A stretch of 64,000 nt of DNA from Rhizobium rhizoryzae (GTDB lineage: Bacteria > Pseudomonadota > Alphaproteobacteria > Rhizobiales > Rhizobiaceae), in the NCBI RefSeq assembly GCF_011046895.1, contig NZ_CP049249.1:558001-622000 (forward strand), given 5' to 3'. Below, piece by piece: positions 46,983 through 55,191 of the stretch. A model generated the notes under the pieces. The model had not been told where the DNA came from and did not search any database. It was given only the letters and a program-made list of their open reading frames with translations. Numbering within the stretch: position 1 is the stretch's first letter; the number at the start of each line of letters is the position of its first letter. A program made the translations under genes and the position numbers.

Positions 46983-48298
46983 CAGACCAACTCCTGAAGC
47001 GCTCTTACCGTTTCATCGAAGCTTCGGTTCTGGCCCTTTCCGTCGTAAAGCAAAGCGTTGATGGCATCCCGCTTCTGGACGGCTTCATCCACCTCAGGGT
47101 CGTTGCCAGCCTTGTACTCGCCGACACGGATCAACAATTCGACGTCGATGTATGTCGACATCAGGGATCGGACTTTGTTCGCAGCATTGGCATGGTCTTT
47201 GCTGACGACGGCTCCCATCGTACGGCTCTTGCTTTGGAGAACATCGATCGCGGGATAGCGCCCGCTTCTCGCTATACGCTCCGAGAGGATGATATGGCCG
47301 TCCAGAAGCGAACGGGTTTCCTCGGCGATCGGATCGTCAGTATCGTTCCCTTCGACAAGGACCGTGTAAAATGATGTGATCGAACCAGTCGCGGCATTGC
47401 CCGTCCGCTCGAATATCTGAGGTAGGGCGGCAAAGACCGATGGTGGGAAACCGCGACGAACAGGTGGCTCACCTGCTGCGAGACCAACTTCACGGAGAGC
47501 TCTAGCGACACGCGTCATGCTGTCGATAACGAGCAGAACACGCTTGCCCCGATCACGGAAGTATTCCGCGATGGATGTGGCTGTCAGGACCGCCTTGTAA
47601 CGCTCCAGGGCAGGCCGATCAGAAGTGGCCGCCACAAGCACCATGCGAGACGGTTTGTCATCCGGAAGATTGTGTTCGACGAATTCGGCGACCTCGCGAC
47701 CACGTTCACCAATGAGAGCGCAGACGGCAACATCCCATGCGCCTGCCTCAAGAATCCGCGAGATCAATGTCGATTTGCCTGCGCCGGGGGGGCCGAATAT
47801 CCCTACCCGCTGGCCTTCACCGCATGTCAGCATCGCATCGATGGCCGTCACGCCGGTTTCGAAGGGTCTTGATATGGATCGACGCGACAAGGGATCGACT
47901 GGAGCCCCATTCAATGGCTGCAACCGTGAAGACTGGTCTGGCTGCTGCTGAAAGGGTTTACGGATAACCCGCCCGTGCGCATCGATGATCGCCCCGATCA
48001 TGAAGTCCCCCACAGCCACGCTTGGAGGCCTTCCTGTGGGTATCACTTCAGTCCTGAGCGACAACCCCACTGTATCTCCGTGCAGAGACAACAGCACATT
48101 GTCGCTCTCGATGCCCACGACTTCGGCGAGACCAATCAACCCCGTGCCGGGCTCGCGCAATTCGCACAACTCACCCATGCGAACCAGGGGCATCTCCGCC
48201 CGAACCATAAGCCCGGAGATACTGCGGATACGCCCGGCGACACGGCGCGTTTCCGTCCGTTCCAAGGCCTGTTCGAGCCTTGAAATCACATCAGCCAC
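46982..48298 (-). CDS. sctN: type III secretion ATPase SctN
   Basis: Hexameric ATPase of the FliI/HrcN family that unfolds export substrates at the base of the apparatus. The 438-residue protein has Walker A GIFGPPGAGKST at residues 166-177, Walker B RVLLVIDSMTRVARALRE, and the family signature segments ALIGERGREVAEF and TSFYTVLVEGNDTDDPI. It overlaps sctL by eight bases upstream and sctQ by one base downstream, so the operon is tightly coupled. No key residue is missing. Confidence 0.97.
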   Translation of the reverse strand: MADVISRLEQALERTETRRVAGRIRSISGLMVRAEMPLVRMGELCELREPGTGLIGLAEVVGIESDNVLLSLHGDTVGLSLRTEVIPTGRPPSVAVGDFMIGAIIDAHGRVIRKPFQQQPDQSSRLQPLNGAPVDPLSRRSISRPFETGVTAIDAMLTCGEGQRVGIFGPPGAGKSTLISRILEAGAWDVAVCALIGERGREVAEFVEHNLPDDKPSRMVLVAATSDRPALERYKAVLTATSIAEYFRDRGKRVLLVIDSMTRVARALREVGLAAGEPPVRRGFPPSVFAALPQIFERTGNAATGSITSFYTVLVEGNDTDDPIAEETRSLLDGHIILSERIARSGRYPAIDVLQSKSRTMGAVVSKDHANAANKVRSLMSTYIDVELLIRVGEYKAGNDPEVDEAVQKRDAINALLYDGKGQNRSFDETVRALQELV

Positions 48299-48848
48299 GT
48301 CGGATCGCCTCCAGCAAATTCGCCAACTGATCCGCCAGTCCTATCTGCTGTCGCGTCCCGTCAACTTCAAGAAGCAGTTCGTTACGTCCGACGTAGGCGT
48401 CCGCAACAACGGTCAGGCGAGATTCCAGGTTTCGCAACGCCCCGACAACGAAATCGAACTCGTCGGGGGATACGCGCAGCTTAAAGCCAGTAGCAGCGGT
48501 CGATTGTTCAATGGCAGCATGCACGACGCGCCTGACGCGCTCGTTCTCGGGCATATCGCCCAAAATCTTTTCAAGGCCCTGGATAACGATCTTTACAATC
48601 CGATCCTCGAAATCGAAAAGCTCACGCTCCGCTCGAGCCATCGTTTCCTTCAACCGAAGTTCCATCTCACGCAGAGCCTGAGTTCGACCCTGCGCGTAAC
48701 CACGCTCCTGAGCTTCGCGCATCGCAGCAGAGATTACATATTCCAGATCAGCGTTACGCCTCGAAGCCGCTGCCAACAGATCCGACGCGCTTTGCACAAG
48801 CCCCATATCCTCGGATCTGATGATGGTCGACGTTGGCGCAGCAGTCAT
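48291..48848 (-). CDS. sctL: type III secretion ATPase regulator SctL (NolV-like)
   Basis: Stator/regulator of the ATPase, FliH/YscL/NolV family, 185 residues. The middle is a charged coiled coil (AMREAQERGYAQGRTQALREM) followed by the VKIVIQGLEKILGDMP segment and the C-terminal domain VVADAYVGRNELLLEVDG. ATG 48848 is chosen over a longer frame because it forms the ATGA overlap with the sctK stop and has a GAGG site upstream. It overlaps sctN by eight bases. Confidence 0.85.
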   Translation of the reverse strand: MTAAPTSTIIRSEDMGLVQSASDLLAAASRRNADLEYVISAAMREAQERGYAQGRTQALREMELRLKETMARAERELFDFEDRIVKIVIQGLEKILGDMPENERVRRVVHAAIEQSTAATGFKLRVSPDEFDFVVGALRNLESRLTVVADAYVGRNELLLEVDGTRQQIGLADQLANLLEAIRRG

Positions 48849-49453
48849 ACCTCTGCCTCGCGGTCGACAAGATCGAGCATCGCCTGATTGACGAGTGTTA
48901 TCGCCTGAGAGCCCGGAATGGATGCTATACCGCTGTTCTCTGTCGCTCCCGGTCTGATCCGCCAACGGGGATCGATGCGATTATGGCGAGCCCAAATTTC
49001 CATCATGACCCAGCCATCCGCCTCCATGTGCGCGAAACATTCCTCGAGGTCGTTGTAGTTACGAATCGGGACCTCGACAGTAATGTTGGCATAAGTCAGA
49101 ATTTTTTTCATGCTTGATTTATGAAAATTCCTCCCAAGGGCATCTATATCAGATCGAGTGAGATGCGTACGGAGGCTAGGCAAGCTTAAAGTTACCCCTA
49201 ATATTTTAGCTGTTTCTTTAATTTCGTTTTCTGATGTTAATAGGAATGCTTCAACGAGGCGGTTTGCAGGAGGAATCGCGCCGAACTCATCAATAACCTT
49301 CCTATACAACCGATTGGTCAGCCGTTGAGTCTTAACAAGTCTTTCCAACACATCCGGCGGAATGGAAGAAAAAAGCGGGTGATTGGACAGAGCTGCGTTT
49401 GCCAGGATCTCCCGCCGACGTCTCCCTGCCGCAATCTCCCCCGGTACGGCCAT
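48845..49453 (-). CDS. sctK: type III secretion accessory protein SctK (NolU-like)
   Basis: A 202-residue cytoplasmic protein in the place held by nolU between rhcJ and nolV in rhizobia, equivalent to SctK of the sorting platform. LSNHPLFSSIPPDVLERLV and the late basic/aromatic stretch MEIWARHNRIDPRWRIRPG are features I can point to. It starts one base after the sctJ stop and overlaps sctL by four bases. The family is poorly conserved, so position carries most of the weight. Confidence 0.72.
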   Translation of the reverse strand: MAVPGEIAAGRRRREILANAALSNHPLFSSIPPDVLERLVKTQRLTNRLYRKVIDEFGAIPPANRLVEAFLLTSENEIKETAKILGVTLSLPSLRTHLTRSDIDALGRNFHKSSMKKILTYANITVEVPIRNYNDLEECFAHMEADGWVMMEIWARHNRIDPRWRIRPGATENSGIASIPGSQAITLVNQAMLDLVDREAEV

Positions 49454-49454
49454 T

Positions 49455-50216
49455 TCAATGGGCCTGACGCTGCTGTGGCAGAACCAGAATTGCAGCGGCT
49501 ACAGCGGCAAGCGCGGCGGCAAGTGCAATCAACAGAACCCGACCGAGAGACGAGGGTGCAGAATTGCTGCTACTATCCGTTGCTTCTTCTGGAGCAGCGA
49601 CCTGCCCTGCAGGACGGAAATTCTCGCGGTCGACAGGAATGACGGGACTGGAAACAACCGAAACATCTTCATAGGAGAGGCCGCGCACACTGTTCACGAC
49701 CAATGAACGCGTCTTGCTCTCAATTGTCGCCAAGTCCGCCTCATCACGGTATCTGATGAGCACGGAGGCGCGGGATTGCTCGCGCACCAGACCGCGGCCG
49801 TTATCCTCGGGAAGCACGACATGAACCCGCGCTTCCGCGACGCCCTCAATTTCGGACAGCGTCTGTGACAATTGTTGCTCAAGAGCGTAACCCATCCTTG
49901 CCTTCTGTTCGAAAGGCGTGACCACAAAACCAGTGCCCGGGAATATCTGCGCAACAGAGGCATGTTCATTTCGTGGCAGACCATGGTCCGCCAGGATCGC
50001 CAAAATGCGCGCCGAATCTGCTGATGATCCCGTCAAGCTGTAGCGTCCGTCCTCTCCTTTGAGAGTGCTGACCTGAAGCCCGGCACGATCGAGGATGAGT
50101 TGTGCATCCAGCATGTCTTTCTGGCTCAACCCGCCAATTACTTCCTTCGAGCAAGCCGTCAAAAGCAGGAGCGACAGGAAGAACGAACTGCGAAGCAACG
50201 AACTGCGGATATTCAT
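49455..50216 (-). CDS. sctJ: type III secretion inner ring lipoprotein SctJ
   Basis: Lipoprotein that forms the inner-membrane ring (RhcJ/HrcJ/YscJ), 253 residues. The lipobox LLTAC puts the lipidated cysteine at residue 22. The ring domains are visible as GLSQKDMLDAQLILDRAGLQV and VAEARVHVVLPEDN, and a C-terminal membrane helix follows (LLIALAAALAAVAAAILVL). ATG 50216 has AAGGA upstream and begins right after the sctI stop; a longer frame overlapping sctI is rejected. Confidence 0.95.
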   Translation of the reverse strand: MNIRSSLLRSSFFLSLLLLTACSKEVIGGLSQKDMLDAQLILDRAGLQVSTLKGEDGRYSLTGSSADSARILAILADHGLPRNEHASVAQIFPGTGFVVTPFEQKARMGYALEQQLSQTLSEIEGVAEARVHVVLPEDNGRGLVREQSRASVLIRYRDEADLATIESKTRSLVVNSVRGLSYEDVSVVSSPVIPVDRENFRPAGQVAAPEEATDSSSNSAPSSLGRVLLIALAAALAAVAAAILVLPQQRQAH

Positions 50217-50217
50217 T

Positions 50218-50718
50218 CTACTGTCCTTGCGTGAGACGCTTGAACGAAGCGAGCGCCGTCTGCACCAATGCACTTGCAACGCCGAGGCTTGCCGAATTGC
50301 GTTGCGCGACCTCGAACTCATCGATGGCAGCATCGACAATATCGCTCCCGTCGGAGCGCTCTACTTCTTCTTCGACCCGAATCTCCACGAGAAGCGGTCC
50401 ACCCGATCGACCCTGCGCGCCCATCAGTTGCGGCGGCAACTGAGCGAAAAAGGGTGCAAACGTCGATGAACCTGACTTGGCACCATCGGAGCCGACATAG
50501 GTTGAGGGCGCAGGGTCCTTGGCCTCGTAAGGCGAAATACGACGGCGTGCGTAGCGATCGAGCGGCGCGGCAGAAGCAGTGAACCGAGCGGGGCCTCCAG
50601 GTGATGCTCCGCTGAAGCGCGCAATCAGTTCACCCTTCAATGCCTCAAGCTTCGAATTGCCGCCAGGAGGCCCTCCCAGGGCGTCTGCAAGTTTAGCAAC
50701 GTCTTCGGCAGTATTCAT
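50218..50718 (-). CDS. sctI: inner rod protein SctI (NolB/NopB-like)
   Basis: A 166-residue hydrophilic, cysteine-free protein immediately upstream of sctJ, the place of nolB in rhizobia and hrpB in Pseudomonas. The C-terminal helix region (AAIDEFEVAQRNSASLGVAS, then ALVQTALASFKRLTQGQ) resembles inner rod proteins, while the first half is Pro/Gly/Ser-rich. ATG 50718 has GGAG ten bases upstream. Function is inferred from size, C-terminal helix and place. Confidence 0.65.
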   Translation of the reverse strand: MNTAEDVAKLADALGGPPGGNSKLEALKGELIARFSGASPGGPARFTASAAPLDRYARRRISPYEAKDPAPSTYVGSDGAKSGSSTFAPFFAQLPPQLMGAQGRSGGPLLVEIRVEEEVERSDGSDIVDAAIDEFEVAQRNSASLGVASALVQTALASFKRLTQGQ

Positions 50719-50755
50719 GGCTTATTACTCCAAACAAGAAGCCATATCGCTATTT

Positions 50756-50968
50756 CTATTCTTCCTTACCTTCGTCGACCGCCTCCTTGACGGGATCAAA
50801 GAGTTTGCGCTGCAACTCGGCGTTCTCCATCATCCCTTGCATCATCATCGAGGTGAATGCCTTGCCGTCCGGGCTGATCTTGCCTGCTCCGGCGCCTGCA
50901 CTAAAGTCAGTTGTGCCCATTTCGCCAAGGCCGGACGCGGCGGGGGGCGTACTACCTGAAATCTCCAT
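50756..50968 (-). CDS. small protein heading the sctI-U operon
   Basis: A 70-residue acidic protein, first gene of the operon, 37 bp upstream of sctI. The first half is Gly/Ala/Ser/Thr-rich, then a methionine-rich helix (AFTSMMMQGMMENAELQRKL) and an acidic tail. ATG 50968 has GGAGGT upstream with good spacing, better than TTG 50974. I do not recognise the family. It could be a secreted early substrate, a second needle or rod subunit, or a small chaperone. Confidence 0.6.
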   Translation of the reverse strand: MEISGSTPPAASGLGEMGTTDFSAGAGAGKISPDGKAFTSMMMQGMMENAELQRKLFDPVKEAVDEGKEE

Positions 50969-51001
50969 AGCCAAACCTCCGTGCTTGTTTTTGATGCTCG
51001 A

Positions 51002-51060
51002 AGGATACTTTCTAGTAATTCTTTGTCAAATATTTATTGTTAACATATAGTTAAGTTAAC
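51002..51060 (-). promoter_or_regulatory. predicted promoter of sctI-U operon with upstream palindrome
   Basis: On the minus strand TTGACA (51024-51029) and TATCCT (51002-51007) are 16 bp apart, a fair sigma-70 pair 34 bp before the start at 50968. Just upstream, TTAAC-ATATA-GTTAA (51040-51054) is a 15-bp palindrome and GTTAAC occurs twice (51039 and 51055), 16 bp apart, a likely activator site. The rest of the 308-bp gap up to 51277 is AT-rich and shows no gene. Confidence 0.5.
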
Positions 51061-51276
51061 CATATACATACCATATTATATTTCACTGATATTTGTTATG
51101 AATCATTCTGCTTCATGAAAAGGATAATGCTCGCGCCTTTCAGCCGGAAAACGCAAGATAGCTCCAAATTTAACGAATTTTGTCACCGGCTATAGCATGC
51201 CTGTCACCGATGATTGCGACACCGACGGATCTGATCGCTGATCCTGTCGACCGGATTCTCAGGTGAGGACGTCGTA

Positions 51277-52251
51277 ATGCTGCATATAAACACAGACGGA
51301 TTTACTGCCGGCGCAAGATTATCAACTGGCGACGACCCAGTAATGTTGGAAAAGGCCATGCAGTTGACCGGCGGACGGGTAACCATTCGCCCCAATTGCA
51401 ATACATTTCGGTTTGATCACCGACAGGCTCAAATAGGCACAACCTCTATCACTGCTTTACGTATCGACGGGGGCTGTACGATATCCCGGCAGGATGCGGC
51501 CGATCGGCTGCTGGTGTTTCTTCCGCTACACGGCGCCGCAAAGATTCAAGTGGGAACGCAATGCCTCGACGCGACGCCCGATGTCATAGTCCTGGCTCCG
51601 ACGCGGCAGGTCTCCGCACTCGACGTTCCGGCCTCACGCGCTCATCTTGTGCTTGAGATACCCCAGGCGGATCTGCGCAGCAAACTAGGTAACCTGGTAG
51701 GCCGTACAATACACGAAAGTCTTCAGTTTCAGTTGACGTTGAAGATAGATACAGGCCCTGGACGTCTTTTAAGCTTGATAGGGCGTGCCCTGGCTGAAGG
51801 CTTGAACCAGGACATCAACTCCAACGCGTCTACGCTTCAAATCCTGTCAGATGCAGTCGCAAGCTGCCTCGTGGAACTGGTATGGCACAACTATACGCCG
51901 TCCGTTGATAGCGCTACCAATCTTCTCACGCCAAAATATATCGAGAACGCCATTGCCTTCATGCAGGCGAATTTGCACAAGCCGCTTACGGTTGACGCCA
52001 TTGCTGCGGCGGTCAGTGTTAGCCCCCGATCATTACAGCAGGGGTTCAAACAGTTCCGCGAAACAACCCCTATGGCTTACCTGAAAGAGTTGAGACTGCA
52101 GGCTGCCCACAGAGAACTTCAATGGGCGCCGCCAGGCGTTTCAGTCAGTGATATTGGACGCAAATGGGGTTTCTCGCATTTGGGACGATTTGCGGCAGAG
52201 TATAGGGACAGGTTTGGCCGCGCACCGTCCGGGACGCTCAAGGGCTTTTAA
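51277..52251 (+). CDS. AraC-family regulator next to secretion cluster
   Basis: Transcription factor of 324 residues with an N-terminal cupin-like effector domain (RLLVFLPLHGAAKIQVG) and a C-terminal AraC double helix-turn-helix over about 222-324 (LTVDAIAAAVSVSPRSLQQGF, then VSVSDIGRKWGFSHLGRFAAEYR). It is divergent from the sctI-U operon across 308 bp and faces the ROK-type gene tail to tail. Placement suggests it may control the secretion genes, as AraC proteins do in several Hrp systems, but it may instead belong to the right-hand region. Confidence 0.85.
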   Translation: MLHINTDGFTAGARLSTGDDPVMLEKAMQLTGGRVTIRPNCNTFRFDHRQAQIGTTSITALRIDGGCTISRQDAADRLLVFLPLHGAAKIQVGTQCLDATPDVIVLAPTRQVSALDVPASRAHLVLEIPQADLRSKLGNLVGRTIHESLQFQLTLKIDTGPGRLLSLIGRALAEGLNQDINSNASTLQILSDAVASCLVELVWHNYTPSVDSATNLLTPKYIENAIAFMQANLHKPLTVDAIAAAVSVSPRSLQQGFKQFRETTPMAYLKELRLQAAHRELQWAPPGVSVSDIGRKWGFSHLGRFAAEYRDRFGRAPSGTLKGF

Positions 52252-52256
52252 GAGCG

Positions 52257-53336
52257 CTAACGAAAGAACAGATTTTTCAGGGGCAGAAGGGCGGATCCAA
52301 TCGCTGCGCCATCCCCGGCGACTTCACTTTGCAAGAGAGAGGGCAAAGCGCGAGGAGCAGGCATTCCTGTCGGTATAAGTTTCCTCGCTATGTCCTGCAG
52401 GAGATAGGCGACCAGCGACTGCGGAACGCGCCCGCCGAGAACGATGGCATCAGGATCAAAGATGCCGAAGATGGCCCTGAAGAGGTGCAGGTATGTATTG
52501 CTGACGTCATCGATCCATTGGAGGACACCTGGCAGGCTCATGTCGAACCGGTCAAGCAGGCCTTCTACATTGGGGATATCGACGCCGTTTCGTTGAACAA
52601 AGGCGTGAAGCCCGCGAAGCGAGACCCGATCCAGTTCCTCCAGGCCGGAGAGTAGGTAGCGATAGTTTCCGGCATTTTCGTGAGATCCCCTAAACAAGGC
52701 TCCGTTCGATACGAGTGCGCCGGAAACATCTTTGTCGAGGCTGATGAAGGCGAAGTTTCCGATACGTTTGCCTACGCCAGTCAGGCTCTCCCCGATGGCC
52801 GACGCGGCAGCAAGGGTCTCCGAGAAAACAGGCACATTCCACATATCACCAAGTACTTGCGGACAACGCAGGAGATTAAAACCCTCGTCTTCCGAATTGG
52901 CCTTGATGTCACTGGCCATGCCAATGCCGCAGAGTTGCTGACGTCGAATGCCCAGTTCACTCAGGACGCTCTCGAGCATCTGAACAAACACGGCCGATGA
53001 GCGCTTATCCGTCAAAGTGACCGAGGTCACGCATTTTTCGAGTACCGGAATACCGCTGAAGTTTACCACACTGATGCGCATGCTATCGTCGTCGATGGCT
53101 ATGCCCAAAGAGTACCGCACGGCATTATTCAATTGCAGCATGGGACTGGGCTTGCCACGGCCATTGGGTTTTCCGCGTTCGGTAACGACCAGGCCATCTG
53201 CAATTAGTCCCTCAAGTATCCGGTGGACGGATTGTTGGGTCAGATCTGTCAGATCCGTAATATCCGCTCTGGTGATCGGTTGATGACACCGCAGAACATC
53301 CAGCAGCATCCGCTGGTTACTCGTGTATTTTTGCAT
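52257..53336 (-). CDS. ROK-family transcriptional regulator
   Basis: A 359-residue regulator with an N-terminal winged helix (RADITDLTDLTQQSVHRILEG) and a ROK sugar-kinase-like domain (LGIAIDDDSMRISVVNFSG, then FDPDAIVLGGRVPQSL). The zinc-binding CxCGxxGC motif of most ROK proteins is absent, replaced by a region without cysteines, so metal-dependent folding and perhaps sugar binding differ. It lies upstream of the dpp genes in the same direction, separated by 150 bp with a terminator for dppF on the other side of the gap, and may regulate the transporter or the galactoside genes. Confidence 0.85.
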   Translation of the reverse strand: MQKYTSNQRMLLDVLRCHQPITRADITDLTDLTQQSVHRILEGLIADGLVVTERGKPNGRGKPSPMLQLNNAVRYSLGIAIDDDSMRISVVNFSGIPVLEKCVTSVTLTDKRSSAVFVQMLESVLSELGIRRQQLCGIGMASDIKANSEDEGFNLLRCPQVLGDMWNVPVFSETLAAASAIGESLTGVGKRIGNFAFISLDKDVSGALVSNGALFRGSHENAGNYRYLLSGLEELDRVSLRGLHAFVQRNGVDIPNVEGLLDRFDMSLPGVLQWIDDVSNTYLHLFRAIFGIFDPDAIVLGGRVPQSLVAYLLQDIARKLIPTGMPAPRALPSLLQSEVAGDGAAIGSALLPLKNLFFR

Positions 53337-53451
53337 GCCTGTCGCTCTGCTGATTAAACAACATCAGTCAGCTGAAATAAGACCCTAGAATCACAGCTAA
53401 TTAAGCATTTAATAACATAAACGACAAAAGAATATTGGTCATCCAGATGAC

Positions 53452-53477
53452 AAAAGGCGCCGGATGTTTCCGACGCC
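53452..53477 (-). terminator. rho-independent terminator of dpp operon
   Basis: On the minus strand GGCGTCGG and CCGGCGCC form an eight-base stem (one G-T pair) with a six-base loop, followed by TTTT (plus 53452-53455). It lies ten bases after the dppF stop and fits an intrinsic terminator. Confidence 0.78.
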
Positions 53478-53486
53478 CCTGCCCCG

Positions 53487-54341
53487 TCAGCCGCGAGCGG
53501 CCTTACGAGCAATACGCTGGCGAATAGAGTCAACATCCGCGCGTGGAGTCGCCGCAAACAGCGTTCTGGTGTATTCGTGGCTTGGATTGGAAAACACCTC
53601 GTCTCGCGTGCCGTATTCGACTGCTTCTCCGTAGTACATCACCATGACTTCATCTGCGATATACTTCACGACAGACAGATCATGGCTGATGAAAACGTAA
53701 GTCAGGCCAAATTCGTCCTGCAGGTCAGCCAGCAGATTGAGAACTTGAGCCTGTACCGAGAGATCGAGCGCCGAAACAGGCTCGTCGAGAACAAGCAGCT
53801 TCGGATTAAGCATCAGAGCCCGAGCAATGGCGATACGCTGGCGCTGGCCGCCTGAGAACATATGCGGATAGCGATTGTAGTGCTCTGGTCCAAGCCCGAC
53901 CTTGATGAGCATTTCCGTTGCGCGATCACGCCGTTCGGCAGCCGACATCTTCGTGTTGATAGCCAGGGGCTCGCCGAGCACATCGCCAATCTTCTGGCGC
54001 GGGTTCAAAGAGCCATAGGGGTTCTGGAAAACGATCTGCACCTTCCGGCGCATGTCAGCCGTCAGATGTCCAGGTCTCGTATCAACAAGCTTCCCATCAA
54101 TGAAAAGCTCACCTGCGGTCGGCTGGTCAATGAAGGTCAGAATACGAGCGAGGGTCGATTTTCCACAACCACTTTCGCCGACAATGGCCAATGTCTTGCC
54201 CTTCTCCAGCTTGAACGACACACCTTTCACGGCGTGCACGATCTTCTCCGGCTTGAAGAGGCCTTGAGGAACACGATAGTCCTGCTTGATATTGCGGATC
54301 TCGAGCATTGTTTCAGCCTGTTTCAGATCGGAAGGTCTCAT
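53487..54341 (-). CDS. dppF: dipeptide ABC transporter ATPase DppF
   Basis: Second ATPase of the Opp/Dpp-type importer, 284 residues. Walker A is GESGCGKST, the signature FSGGQRQRI and Walker B LLVLDEPVSALD, and the oligopeptide-family RxTFxD-like region RILTFIDQPTAG is present. ATG 54341 makes an ATGA overlap with dppD. It ends without the long C-terminal extension of some relatives. Last gene of the operon. Confidence 0.92.
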   Translation of the reverse strand: MRPSDLKQAETMLEIRNIKQDYRVPQGLFKPEKIVHAVKGVSFKLEKGKTLAIVGESGCGKSTLARILTFIDQPTAGELFIDGKLVDTRPGHLTADMRRKVQIVFQNPYGSLNPRQKIGDVLGEPLAINTKMSAAERRDRATEMLIKVGLGPEHYNRYPHMFSGGQRQRIAIARALMLNPKLLVLDEPVSALDLSVQAQVLNLLADLQDEFGLTYVFISHDLSVVKYIADEVMVMYYGEAVEYGTRDEVFSNPSHEYTRTLFAATPRADVDSIRQRIARKAARG

Positions 54342-55189
54342 CGAACATCTCCCGCAAGTTCAGCCGTGGAAACAAAGTCGGAAACGGTGCTGAGCCGGTC
54401 GCCGGTGGCATTCTCCGGCAGAGCGGCCAGAAGCGCGCGGGTGTAGGCGTTCTTCGGAGCCTCGAACAGAGACAGCACATCGGCCTCCTCCATTTTCCGC
54501 CCTTTGTACTGCACGATAACCCGGTCCGCTGTTTCTGCGACGACACCCATATCGTGGGTTATCATGATCAGGCCCATGCCATGTTCGGTTTGCAGATTCA
54601 TGAGGAGATCGAGGATTTGCTTCTGGATGGTGACGTCCAATGCCGTCGTGGGCTCATCTGCAATCAAAAGCTTAGGATTGCAGGCAATGGCCATGGCAAT
54701 CATCACGCGCTGGCACTGACCACCAGACATCTGATGCGGGAAGTGATTGAGCCGTTCTTCCGGGTTCGGCAGACCAACCAGCTTGAACAACTCGATTGCA
54801 TGCGCGCGTCGCTGCGCCTTGCCCATGCCCATATGGATCCGCAGAACTTCCTCGATCTGGAAGCCAACGGTAAAGCACGGGTTCAGGCTGGCGATCGGCT
54901 CCTGGAAAATCATCGCCATGTCTTTACCGATCAGCTTTCGCCGTTCTGCATCGGGCAGTTTGCTGATGTCGCGACCCTGGAACTCGATCTTGTCAGCCGT
55001 GATCTTGGCTGTCCAGGGCAGGAGGCCCATGACAGCAAGCATGGAAACGGATTTTCCGGAACCGCTTTCTCCGACAATCGCAAGAACTTCACCTTCATTG
55101 ACCGACAGTGAAACACCGTCGACGGCCTTGAACCAGCCGCTAGCGGTTTCGAACTGAACGGTCAGGTTCTGAATATCAAGGAGCGCCAT
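54338..55189 (-). CDS. dppD: dipeptide ABC transporter ATPase DppD
   Basis: First ATPase of the Dpp importer, 283 residues: Walker [12 protein letters not shown], the Q-loop [12 protein letters not shown], signature [11 protein letters not shown] and Walker [15 protein letters not shown]. The family usually has about 325 residues; the oligopeptide C-terminal (Cys-rich) extension is short here. It begins two bases after the dppC stop. Confidence 0.92.
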   Translation of the reverse strand: MALLDIQNLTVQFETASGWFKAVDGVSLSVNEGEVLAIVGESGSGKSVSMLAVMGLLPWTAKITADKIEFQGRDISKLPDAERRKLIGKDMAMIFQEPIASLNPCFTVGFQIEEVLRIHMGMGKAQRRAHAIELFKLVGLPNPEERLNHFPHQMSGGQCQRVMIAMAIACNPKLLIADEPTTALDVTIQKQILDLLMNLQTEHGMGLIMITHDMGVVAETADRVIVQYKGRKMEEADVLSLFEAPKNAYTRALLAALPENATGDRLSTVSDFVSTAELAGDVR

Positions 55190-55191
55190 GA

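Noticed and set aside
36538..51060. GTTAAC found upstream of the harpin gene, the hrpW-like gene and the sctI operon as a shared box
   Set aside because: Six bases only, different distances from the starts (15 bp in one case) and no common flanks; expected by chance in AT-rich DNA.
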